From positions 1 through 64,000 of the forward strand of contig JACQVF010000011.1 in assembly GCA_016209885.1 (NCBI GenBank): DNA of 64,000 bases, in the 5' to 3' direction. The notes below the pieces were generated by a model that made no database searches, had not been told where the DNA came from, and worked only from the letters and a program-made list of their open reading frames with translations. This stretch comes from Gemmatimonadota bacterium. GTDB lineage: Bacteria > Gemmatimonadota > Gemmatimonadetes > Longimicrobiales > Gaopeijiaceae. Below are positions 8,329 to 16,227 of the stretch, piece after piece. Every line of letters starts with the position of its first letter. Position 1 is the first letter of the stretch. Position numbers and translations under genes: made by a program.

Positions 8329-10368
8329 GTGGACCGGCTGCGCAAGTTTCGTTCGGAGCGGAAGACGCTAGCCCTGCTGGACGGTTATCGGTTGCAGCGA
8401 ACGGGCGCTTCGCAGTCATGGGCGGACGGGCTCTACCGCGGGTGGGTGCTGCGTGGCTTGCGGCGCGCCGCGGGTGAGGGGGCGGAGCTGCTGGTGGTCG
8501 CGCGGGATGGCGAGGCTGTTGCGAGCTTGCAGGCGGCGTTACCCGGCGTCGATGTCGTCTCTCTGCTCCAGCAACTGCGGGACGTGGATACGGAAGTGGT
8601 GACCCGGGAGGCGGCGATCCTGGCGACGTCCTGGTTCAAGGGCGAGGGCCGGGAGGCGATCGCCGCGGCGTTCGAGTTCGACGGGATGTCGGTTCTGGAG
8701 GCCCACTACGAGGGGCTGGTGGTGTATTTCATCGAGAGCATCAACACGACAGTCGCACTGGAGTCGCTCTTCGAGCGGCAGCGGCCGCGAAGGGTGATCC
8801 TCGAGCACCGCGGTACGATGCAGGGGGTGGCGCGTGAACTGCTGCGGCGTCATCGGCCTGCTTCGGTCCGGTATTTGATGCCGATGCCGGCGGAAGCGGC
8901 GCTACGCCGCGTGCGCGCCCTGTGGGCGGCGAAGTCGGCGGCGCTTCCCCTGGCGCGGCACGAGCGCGGGGACCGGCCTCCGAGTCCTGCGAACCCGATC
9001 CTGTTCGCCCCTCAGTCGCCCAGCGTCGTGGGCGCGTACCTTCCAGTTGCGCGATGCCTCGCCGAGCGGGGCGAGGTAGTGGCGTTTCTGCTTGCCCGCG
9101 CCTGGGGGCCAGAAGTGACGGCACAGGTACCTCCTTCGAACGGCGTGCTCTATCTCGAGGACTTTGTGCCGGCGGATATCGGGGAGCGTGTGGCGGAGGC
9201 GATGGGCCAGCTCCTGCCTCGCGCCATGCGGGTGCTGCGCTCGAGGGCGCCGGGTCCGATCCGGCATCAGGGGCTCGCCCTTGAAGAGGAGTTTCGCCGC
9301 TGGCTGCGACGCGGCCTTCCCGAGGTCATGCGCGAGAGCCTGTTCTACCTTTTTGCCTACCGTGAGATGCTGGCGGCGGTCCGGCCACGCCGCGTGATGG
9401 TGAGCGCCGACCAGAACCCGCGCGGCCATCCGCTGGTCAGGGCGGCGGAACGTGGCGGGGTGCCGACGATCCGGATGGACGGCGGCAACGTAGGCGAAGC
9501 GATCTTCCGCCACGTGGCGAAGGTGAAGGGGGTGGGCCGGGACGGGGCGGTAACCTGGGATCTGTACGTGGATCGACTGGCCGTGGAGACGCGGCGGGTG
9601 CGGGACCGGTTCGTGGGCCTGGGGATCGACGCCGAGCGCATCGGAGCCGTGGGTTTCCCCCGGCTGGACCAACTATGCCCGGATGCGGAGATGACGCCGC
9701 CCGAGGCCGTCACAGCCGCCCTGGGGATTCGGCCGTCGGAGAAGGTAGTGCTTTGCGCGGTGATGAAACCGTGGAGGTACCTCGGCTGCACGGCCGAGAC
9801 GCGGCGGCGTTTCCTGAGGGCTCTGGTCGAGATCCTTGCGGATCTGGGTGGCGTCTTCCTGATGGTGAAGCCCCATCCTTCGGATGCGACTCTGAGTCGG
9901 GGCGATGTCGAGGAGCTGATGCGGGCGAGCGGGCTCCGAGGCCGGGTCATCGACCGGCAGTTCCCTATGCCACGGCTGCTCGCCATCACGGACCTGGCCA
10001 TCGCGCCCTGGTCGACGGTCGCCCTCGAGAGCGTCGTGCTGGGGCGCCCGGCGCTCCTGGAGACGCTGTCCTGGCACCGCTGGTTTGCCGATCCTCCGTG
10101 GTCGCTGAGCCGCAGGCTCGAAGAAGCTGGCCTGCTGCCCGTGGTGACGAGCCGGAGCGAAATGGCGGCGAAGGTCCGCCAGCTCCTGGGCGACCAGGGT
10201 TTCGCCGCCGAATGGCGGCGAAAGCAGCGAGCATTCGTTGCCGCGGAGATGCCGGCGCTGGGCGGCACCGCTTCGGGGCTAACCGCCTCGCTCATTCAAC
10301 GGGCGATCACGGCGCGAGTGCGGGCCGAGCAGCCGGCGCCTCTCGCTGCAGAGGTGCAGCGCAGGTGA
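8329..10368 (+). CDS. GT-B-like surface-carbohydrate transferase of uncertain specificity
   Basis: 679 residues starting at a GTG 57 bases after the aminotransferase. The N-terminal half has no motif I can name. The C-terminal half (about 430-640) reads like the sugar-nucleotide-binding half of a GT-B fold: VGFPRLDQL, an MVKPHPSD segment and APWSTVALESVVLGRPAL, the pattern shared by CDP-glycerol:polyglycerophosphate transferases and capsule Kdo transferases. It has no signal peptide or obvious membrane helix, so it is probably cytoplasmic. Its stop overlaps the next start as GTGA. It may transfer the CMP-nonulosonate made by the upstream genes, but this is a guess from position. Confidence 0.5.
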   Translation: MDRLRKFRSERKTLALLDGYRLQRTGASQSWADGLYRGWVLRGLRRAAGEGAELLVVARDGEAVASLQAALPGVDVVSLLQQLRDVDTEVVTREAAILATSWFKGEGREAIAAAFEFDGMSVLEAHYEGLVVYFIESINTTVALESLFERQRPRRVILEHRGTMQGVARELLRRHRPASVRYLMPMPAEAALRRVRALWAAKSAALPLARHERGDRPPSPANPILFAPQSPSVVGAYLPVARCLAERGEVVAFLLARAWGPEVTAQVPPSNGVLYLEDFVPADIGERVAEAMGQLLPRAMRVLRSRAPGPIRHQGLALEEEFRRWLRRGLPEVMRESLFYLFAYREMLAAVRPRRVMVSADQNPRGHPLVRAAERGGVPTIRMDGGNVGEAIFRHVAKVKGVGRDGAVTWDLYVDRLAVETRRVRDRFVGLGIDAERIGAVGFPRLDQLCPDAEMTPPEAVTAALGIRPSEKVVLCAVMKPWRYLGCTAETRRRFLRALVEILADLGGVFLMVKPHPSDATLSRGDVEELMRASGLRGRVIDRQFPMPRLLAITDLAIAPWSTVALESVVLGRPALLETLSWHRWFADPPWSLSRRLEEAGLLPVVTSRSEMAAKVRQLLGDQGFAAEWRRKQRAFVAAEMPALGGTASGLTASLIQRAITARVRAEQPAPLAAEVQRR

Positions 10369-11324
10369 GAGACGCGGCGAGAGTGGCGGAGGTGATCGTG
10401 TCCGGAGACGATGAGGCCAATAGGGCCATGGTCTCCGGCGTGGAGTGCCGGCTGTGCGGAGGTCCTGCGTGCGCGCGGGTGCCGATGGGCTCCACGGCTT
10501 CGCTAGTGGCGCCGGACTACGTCCCCGTCGTCTATCGCTGCCCGACGTGTCGCTCCCAGTTCCTGTACCCTCCGGCGCCGCCCGGCTGGCTGGAGCGCTT
10601 CTTCAGCGCCTCGGTGCCGCGAACGGATGCCCAGCGCGCGCAGCTCGAAGATCCCCGGAGCCGGGCGCGCTACCGGAGTCTGGGCGCGGCCCGCGCCCGC
10701 TGGCTGGCGGGGCGGGTCCGGGGAGGTAGGGTCCTGGACATCGGGTGTGGCCCCGGGTACCTGCTGGCCGCGTTTCGGGAGATGGGCTGGCAGACGCTGG
10801 GTATCGATCCGAATCCGCTCTTCGTCGAGTTCGCGGGCCGGGAGCTGTCCGTCGAGGTCCTACCGGGTTCGTGGCAGGGGGTGGGGAAGCTGGTTGCCGA
10901 CGGCTCGGTCGATCTGCTCACGATCCTCCACCTCCTTCACATGGTGGAGGATCCCCAGGCGTTCCTGCGTTCGGCGATCCGGAAGCTGCGGCCCGGGGGC
11001 TTCCTGTTCGTGGAGCTGGGGAACGAGGTGGACAACTGGCGGCGGACCCTGTGGGGCACGGCCCGCCGACTGCGCGGGCGCGGGGAGACACCGCTCCATT
11101 ACGCATTGCCGAAGCAGACGTATCCGACGTCGCGCGGGCTCGCCGCCCTGGTGAGGCGCGCGGGAGTGCGCCCCCTCTATCTGGGAGGCTATTTCCCGCC
11201 CGTCCTGACGCGGACGTACGCCCGGCCGACGGTCGCGGAGCGATTCGTGGCGGCCCGCGAAGCGCTCCTCTCACGCTGCGGGCGCGGGTCCGTGCTGGTG
11301 ATGCTGGGTCGGTACAGGGTGTAG
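10365..11324 (+). CDS. Class I SAM-dependent methyltransferase with N-terminal zinc ribbon
   Basis: 319 residues if the GTG at 10365 (GTGA overlap with the previous stop) is used; an in-frame ATG at 10428 is an alternative just ahead of the cysteines. Two CxxC pairs (C28/C31 and C59/C62) form a zinc ribbon, followed by the SAM-binding motif VLDIGCGPGYLLA and LLTILHLLHMVEDP. The layout matches the C-methyltransferase/Methyltransf_23 type often found in nucleotide-sugar and O-antigen clusters. The substrate is probably a sugar hydroxyl or an activated sugar. A second zinc-ribbon methyltransferase of this type lies at 46937. Confidence 0.8.
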   Translation: MRDAARVAEVIVSGDDEANRAMVSGVECRLCGGPACARVPMGSTASLVAPDYVPVVYRCPTCRSQFLYPPAPPGWLERFFSASVPRTDAQRAQLEDPRSRARYRSLGAARARWLAGRVRGGRVLDIGCGPGYLLAAFREMGWQTLGIDPNPLFVEFAGRELSVEVLPGSWQGVGKLVADGSVDLLTILHLLHMVEDPQAFLRSAIRKLRPGGFLFVELGNEVDNWRRTLWGTARRLRGRGETPLHYALPKQTYPTSRGLAALVRRAGVRPLYLGGYFPPVLTRTYARPTVAERFVAAREALLSRCGRGSVLVMLGRYRV

Positions 11325-11327
11325 GCG

Positions 11328-12941
11328 GTGGCTTTGCTGCGCTGGCTCAAGTTCTTCCGATACAATCCGTTCGCTATCGAGGTCGCCGCCCGTTACGCGT
11401 GGAAGCGGAGGTCGGGCCGTCCGCTGCTGGGTGTCGGCGTGCTGGGCTGTGGCGGCGGCGGCCTCATGCATACCTCCCACTACCTCTGGCACCTCGAAAC
11501 CGATGTGCGGGCGGTCTTCGACCCGAGCGGGCGCCGGTTCGCGGATCTCGACAAGCGGTTCCCGTACATGGACCGGCGCGTGCTGCGGACCACGGATCTC
11601 CAGGAGGTGCTGCGTCGGCCCGATATCGATCTCATCTCCGTGTGCACGCCCGATCACACCCACGCCGACTACGTGGTGGCAGCCCTGGAGGCGGGCAAGC
11701 ACGTCCTTTGCGAGAAGCCGATGTGCACGACGCTCGAGGACTGCGAGCGGATCATCCGTGCGGCGGACGGGGCGTCCACCGTGTTCCTGGTCTTTCAGCA
11801 GATGCGCTTCGTGCCCCGGAACGTGGCGATCAAACGGCTGATCGACTCGGGCGCGCTGGGCGAGGTCTTCTACGCGGAGACGGGCTATATCCACGACATG
11901 CGCCATCGGGTCACGGAGTTCAGCCGTTGGCGGCTGGACCCGCGGCAGTTCCAGCATCCGATCTTCGGCGGCTGTCATCATATCGATCTGATCCGGTGGC
12001 TCGCGGGGGAAATCGACGAGGCGCACACGCTCGGCTGTCACAAAGCTCTCCCCGACTATCCGGCCGACGATACCTACGTGACGGCTATGCGCCTGAGAAG
12101 CGGTGCCGTGTGTCAGGTGCTGACGACCTTCGGCCCGCGCGTGCCCACGGAGTTTCATCCCATCCGGATCTATGGCACCAGGGGCTCGATCCACGACGGG
12201 ACGGTCTTCCTCGACAACGGCTCACGGGTGGAGAGCAGGCCGCTGGGCGCGCGGGAGTATCGTGGCGCCCCCGATTTTCGCGCGCAGATCAGCCACTTCG
12301 TGGACTGCGTTCGCGGGCGGACGGAGCCGCTCGTCGCGGCGCGGGACGGGGCGCGCACGGTCGCGGCCTGCTGGGCCGCCATCGAATCGTGGAGGACGGG
12401 GCGGCCGGTGGCGGTGCCGCAGATCGACGGGGCCCCTGAGAGAGACCGGAGGGATGCCGCGGCCGGGATACGGCATTTGGAAAGTCGTACTGCGGGGCCT
12501 GAACCCATGATCCTGCGGGTCGATCACTTGGGCATCGCCGTCCGGGATGCGGAGCCGCTGTTGCCGCTGTGGGAGAAGCTCGGCTTCACGGTGGGCGCCC
12601 GTGGTCTGGCCCCCGCGTACGCCACGCACTGCCAGTTCCTATCCCACGCGAACGTCGAGCTCGAGTTGGTCTTCCCCGCCGGGCCCGGGAGCAGCGTGAG
12701 CTCGTTTCTCGAGCGCCGGGGGGAAGGGCTGCATCACATCGCCCTGGAGGTGGATGATCTGGAGGCGGAGATGGAGCGCCTGCGGGCGGCGGGCATGGTC
12801 TTCGTGGACGCCCATCCGCAGAAGGGTGCGAAGCCGGGAATGAAGGTCGCCTTCCTGCACCCGGCGAGCACCCGCGGAGTCCTGGTGGAGCTGGTCGAGT
12901 ATCGGCGTGGCTCAGAGGGCGAGAGCGTCGATGAGCGATGA
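11328..12941 (+). CDS. Gfo/Idh/MocA oxidoreductase fused to a methylmalonyl-CoA-epimerase-like VOC domain
   Basis: One uninterrupted frame of 537 residues. Residues about 35-385 are a Gfo/Idh/MocA NAD(P) oxidoreductase: GVGVLGCGGGG, then SVCTPDHTHADYV and the catalytic-loop GKHVLCEKP. From Met394 to about 525 the protein is a VOC/glyoxalase-fold domain resembling methylmalonyl-CoA epimerase: VDHLGIAVRD, RGEGLHHIALEVDDLEAEM and GVLVELVEY, including His and Glu residues that bind metal in that family. The ATG at 12507 could restart translation of the VOC part alone, but its ribosome site is weak. The next genes are FkbH-like and ACP, so acting on an acyl-thioester or a related C3 unit is plausible. 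I do not know a described enzyme with this domain pair. Confidence 0.78.
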   Translation: MALLRWLKFFRYNPFAIEVAARYAWKRRSGRPLLGVGVLGCGGGGLMHTSHYLWHLETDVRAVFDPSGRRFADLDKRFPYMDRRVLRTTDLQEVLRRPDIDLISVCTPDHTHADYVVAALEAGKHVLCEKPMCTTLEDCERIIRAADGASTVFLVFQQMRFVPRNVAIKRLIDSGALGEVFYAETGYIHDMRHRVTEFSRWRLDPRQFQHPIFGGCHHIDLIRWLAGEIDEAHTLGCHKALPDYPADDTYVTAMRLRSGAVCQVLTTFGPRVPTEFHPIRIYGTRGSIHDGTVFLDNGSRVESRPLGAREYRGAPDFRAQISHFVDCVRGRTEPLVAARDGARTVAACWAAIESWRTGRPVAVPQIDGAPERDRRDAAAGIRHLESRTAGPEPMILRVDHLGIAVRDAEPLLPLWEKLGFTVGARGLAPAYATHCQFLSHANVELELVFPAGPGSSVSSFLERRGEGLHHIALEVDDLEAEMERLRAAGMVFVDAHPQKGAKPGMKVAFLHPASTRGVLVELVEYRRGSEGESVDER

Positions 12942-14895
12942 TGTGCGCACGGTACCGCCCGTACCGCAGCGTGAGGCCGTGGAGGAGAGCTACGGGGAGG
13001 TGCTGGCCAGGGTGGAGCGCGCGTCCACGCAGGCGGAGGTGGAGCGCCTCGCGCGGACGCTCCAGCGCCTGGCGCCCGGTGGGGGCCTGCGCCCCGTCCG
13101 TCTGGCGCTGGTGGGATCCTTCACGGTGGAGCCGCTGGCCCCGCACCTCACGGTTCGCTGCCACAAGGCCGGACTCCGCCCGGAGATCTTCGTGGCACCG
13201 TACGGGCGGTTCCAGCAGCAGCTCCTCGCGGGCGACAGCGAGCTGTATCGCTCCGCGCCGGAAATCGTCTTTCTCTCGCTGGAGCTGGACGCGCTGGTGC
13301 GCGGGCTGTCCGAGCTGCCGTTCCTGGACGTGCAGGCGCGCCGGGACGCGCTGGAGCGGGCGGTCGATGGCGTGGACGTCCTGCGCCGCCGGTTCTCCGA
13401 GCACAGCCGCGCGCTCCTGGTGGTCCACAACTTCGTGCGCCCTTCCTGGTCGCCGTACGCTCTGCTGGATGACCGCCATCCGGGGGGGCTCGGCCCGTGG
13501 TATCGAGAGCTGAACGAGCGGCTGAGCGAGCTGTGCCGCGAGGATCCGCGGGCGTTCGTTCTCGACATGGACGGGCTCGTGGCGTGGCATGGATCGGCGC
13601 GCGCGAGCGACCCGCGTCTGCGCTACCTGGCGCGCATGGCGTACGCAGAGGGATTCCTGCCCATGGTGGCGGACGCGTACATGGGTTACGTGAAGGCGCT
13701 GCTCGGCCTCACCCGGAAATGCATCGTTCTGGATCTGGACAACACGCTGTGGGGCGGCATCGTGGGTGAGGACGGAATGGGTGGCCTTATGCTCGGGCCG
13801 GAAGGGCTCGGGCAGGCGTTCGTCGATTTTCAGAAGATGCTGCTGGCGCTGCACCGGCGGGGCGTCATCCTGGCCATCTGCAGCAAGAACGACGAAGCCG
13901 AGGCGCTGCGCGTTCTGCGGGAGCACCCGCACATGGTGCTCAAGCCGGAGCACTTCGCGGCGTGGCGCATCAACTGGGGCGATAAGGTGACGAACCTCCG
14001 GGGGATCGCCCGGGAGATCAATATCGGCCTGGACAGCCTGGTCTTCTTCGACGACAACCCCGCGGAGCGCTACGTGGTGCGTGCGGCGCTGCCGGAGGTG
14101 CTGGTGCCGGATCTTCCGGACGATCCCGCGCTGTTCCCGCAGATGCTCGCGAGCCTGAACGACTTCTCGACGCTCGTGCTGACATCCGAGGACATGGAGC
14201 GGGGCCGCGACTATGCGCGCCTGCGGGCGCGCCGCGAGTTCGAGTCGGTGGCGGCCTCGCTGGACGAGTATCTGGCCGGGCTGGAGACGGTGGCGGAGGT
14301 GGCGCGCGCGACGGAGTTCGTACTGCCGCGCTTGGCGCAGCTCACCCAGCGCACGAACCAGTTCAACCTGACGACGCGGCGCTACTCGCTCGCCGACATG
14401 GAGTCCCTGGCGTCGGATCCTTCGGTGCGCCTCTACAGCCTGCGGTTGCGCGATCGCTTCGGGGACAGCGGCACCGTGGGGTGCGCCGTGGTGATGCGGG
14501 AGAGTGAAAGCACCTGCTGGCGGATCGACACGCTTCTTCTCAGTTGCCGGGTCATTGGCCGGGGGGTCGAGACCGCATTCCTGGCGGCGGTGGCCAGCGA
14601 TGTGTGGGGCGCGGGGGCGGAGCTCCTGGTGGGCGAGTGGATCCCGTCAGGGAAGAACGGGCTGGTGGCCGACTTCTTCCCGCAGCGCGGGTTCCGGCCG
14701 CGGCAGCAGGGTCCCGACGGCCGCGCCGTGTGGGAACTGAGTTTCGATGACCTCGGCCGGCCGGGCCACCCGCTGGGCGTTCCGCCGCACATCCGGCTCG
14801 AGGTGAGCGAGGGCATGCCGCAGCCAGGTGCGCGGGACCGACCGGACCGACCGGAGCGACGGGCCCGAGAGGAACGAAGGGACAGCGTGGAATGA
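12931..14895 (+). CDS. FkbH-like HAD-IIIC protein (putative glyceryl/acyl loading onto ACP)
   Basis: 654 residues from ATG 12931, which lies inside the end of the previous gene. The HAD core carries IVLDLDNTLWGG with Asp268/Asp270, CSKNDEAEA and VFFDDNPAE. N-terminal to it is the SGNH-like region seen in long FkbH proteins, and the C-terminal third (about 480-640) is the GNAT-like domain with TQRTNQFNLTTRRY and DRFGDSG. Characterised relatives in polyketide pathways take a glyceryl group from a glycolytic phosphate and load it on a small ACP. The gene immediately after encodes an ACP with ATGA overlap, which supports the same chemistry here. The final 30 residues are charged and probably disordered. 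Confidence 0.85.
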   Translation: MSDDVRTVPPVPQREAVEESYGEVLARVERASTQAEVERLARTLQRLAPGGGLRPVRLALVGSFTVEPLAPHLTVRCHKAGLRPEIFVAPYGRFQQQLLAGDSELYRSAPEIVFLSLELDALVRGLSELPFLDVQARRDALERAVDGVDVLRRRFSEHSRALLVVHNFVRPSWSPYALLDDRHPGGLGPWYRELNERLSELCREDPRAFVLDMDGLVAWHGSARASDPRLRYLARMAYAEGFLPMVADAYMGYVKALLGLTRKCIVLDLDNTLWGGIVGEDGMGGLMLGPEGLGQAFVDFQKMLLALHRRGVILAICSKNDEAEALRVLREHPHMVLKPEHFAAWRINWGDKVTNLRGIAREINIGLDSLVFFDDNPAERYVVRAALPEVLVPDLPDDPALFPQMLASLNDFSTLVLTSEDMERGRDYARLRARREFESVAASLDEYLAGLETVAEVARATEFVLPRLAQLTQRTNQFNLTTRRYSLADMESLASDPSVRLYSLRLRDRFGDSGTVGCAVVMRESESTCWRIDTLLLSCRVIGRGVETAFLAAVASDVWGAGAELLVGEWIPSGKNGLVADFFPQRGFRPRQQGPDGRAVWELSFDDLGRPGHPLGVPPHIRLEVSEGMPQPGARDRPDRPERRAREERRDSVE

Positions 14896-15146
14896 CGAGC
14901 GAGCGCGCCCGGAACGAGCAGCGGCTTTGCGAAGTCATGAGCACGGCCTTCGATGCGGAGATCAACGGCTTGAGGGATACGGATTCGCCCGAGACCATCT
15001 CCGGCTGGGATTCGCTATCTCATCTGAGCTTCGCCCTGGCGATGGAGTCTGCATTCGCAATCCGGCTGACCACCCTCGAGATCGTGGAGATGAAGGATGT
15101 TGCGGCGGCGAAGGCCGTGCTGCGCGGGCGCGGCGTCCTGATCTGA
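14892..15146 (+). CDS. Discrete acyl carrier protein
   Basis: 84 residues, the usual size of a stand-alone ACP. The GWDSLSH motif puts the phosphopantetheine-carrying serine at Ser41, and the following helix (LSFALAMESAFAIRL) and IVEMKDVAAA match ACP helices II and III. Its ATG overlaps the FkbH-like stop, so the two proteins are made together. It most likely holds the acyl group built by the FkbH-like and VOC-fusion proteins until an acyltransferase, perhaps the adjacent GNAT, passes it on. Confidence 0.87.
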   Translation: MTSERARNEQRLCEVMSTAFDAEINGLRDTDSPETISGWDSLSHLSFALAMESAFAIRLTTLEIVEMKDVAAAKAVLRGRGVLI

Positions 15147-15159
15147 GCGAGGATCCGCA

Positions 15160-16227
15160 CTGGATATTCGGCTTTACGAGCCGGCGGTCGACTGGCCGGC
15201 GCTCTGCGATTTCTACGCTGCCTGCTGGCCGGAGCGCGAGCACAGGGATCGGCTGCGCGTCCAGCTCGCGTGGCAGTACGAGACGAACCCGGGTGCCCAC
15301 GGCTATCGCCACTACGTGGCCGTGCACGAGGGCGTGATCCTGGGCCAGTTGGGCACGATTCAGGTGGAGCTGTGCGTCGGAGCCGAGCGGGTGGACGCGT
15401 GCTGGCTGGTGGATTTCATGGTGCGCCCGGAATACCGCAATCGGGCGCTGGGTGCGTTGCTGCTGCGCCGTGCCGGCGAGGACTTTCCGCTGTGCATGGC
15501 GCTGGGAATGACGGATGCGGCGGAGCGGATCTTCCGGGGCCTGAAGTGGGCGGACCTGGGCGAGTCGAGCTTCTGGTGGCGGGTGCTGCGCTGGAAGCCG
15601 CTGCTCGCGACGTATTCTCGACTGGCGCCGATCACGTCGCTGGCCGGGGCGGCCCTCGATCTCGCGTCCGGCGGCTCGAGGGCGTGGCGGGCGGGTCGGG
15701 CCACGTCCGCCGTACGGGCGGAACCTGTGCCGTCGATTGATGAGCGATTCGGACCGTGGCTCGACGAAGTCGGCCGCGACTATGGTGTTCTGGCGGCGCG
15801 CTCGGTTGCCTATCTGAAGTGGCGGTATCTGGAGAAGCCGGGGACCCGCTACCGCATCCTGGCGGCGTACCGGGACGGAGATCCGGCGGGCTACGCCGTG
15901 CTGGCCGAGTCGCGGTTCCGCGGGGTTCTTCCCATGGGCGTGGTTCTGGAGCTGCTGACCCGCAAGACCGATGGGGAGGCGCGGCGCGCGCTCCTCGGGG
16001 CGGCCGAGGCGCAGTTTCGGCGCGTCGGGATGGCGATCATGTCCTGCAACACGACCTGCCCGGCGCTCGGGGCGAGCCTCCGGGAGACGGGATTCCGTTC
16101 GGGCGGGCTCGGGCAGCGAGTGATGGTCGATGTGACTCGGGTGCGGGGTCTGGCGGAGATACTGTCCAAGGCGGACAACTGGTTCCTCGGTCGCGGGGAC
16201 GCGGACGGTGACAACGGCTGCTGGTAA
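15160..16227 (+). CDS. GNAT-family acyltransferase, apparently starting at CTG
   Basis: From the first in-frame GTG (15316) the protein would lack its N-terminal GNAT strands. The frame is open back to 15142, and a CTG at 15160 sits six bases after a GAGGA ribosome site, giving 355 residues. The paralogue at 23543 (359 residues) supports this: its WQYLENPRQQG...GGAIVGQ segment aligns with WQYETNPGAHG...EGVILGQ encoded here upstream of the GTG. Both share a VDFMVRPEYRNRALG/SDFLVHPDYQGSGVG acetyl-CoA-site region and end with DNWFL or KNWFI followed by G-x-x-D-G-D. Next to the ACP, it is a candidate to move the ACP-bound acyl group to an amino sugar (inference). Confidence 0.75.
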   Translation: MDIRLYEPAVDWPALCDFYAACWPEREHRDRLRVQLAWQYETNPGAHGYRHYVAVHEGVILGQLGTIQVELCVGAERVDACWLVDFMVRPEYRNRALGALLLRRAGEDFPLCMALGMTDAAERIFRGLKWADLGESSFWWRVLRWKPLLATYSRLAPITSLAGAALDLASGGSRAWRAGRATSAVRAEPVPSIDERFGPWLDEVGRDYGVLAARSVAYLKWRYLEKPGTRYRILAAYRDGDPAGYAVLAESRFRGVLPMGVVLELLTRKTDGEARRALLGAAEAQFRRVGMAIMSCNTTCPALGASLRETGFRSGGLGQRVMVDVTRVRGLAEILSKADNWFLGRGDADGDNGCW

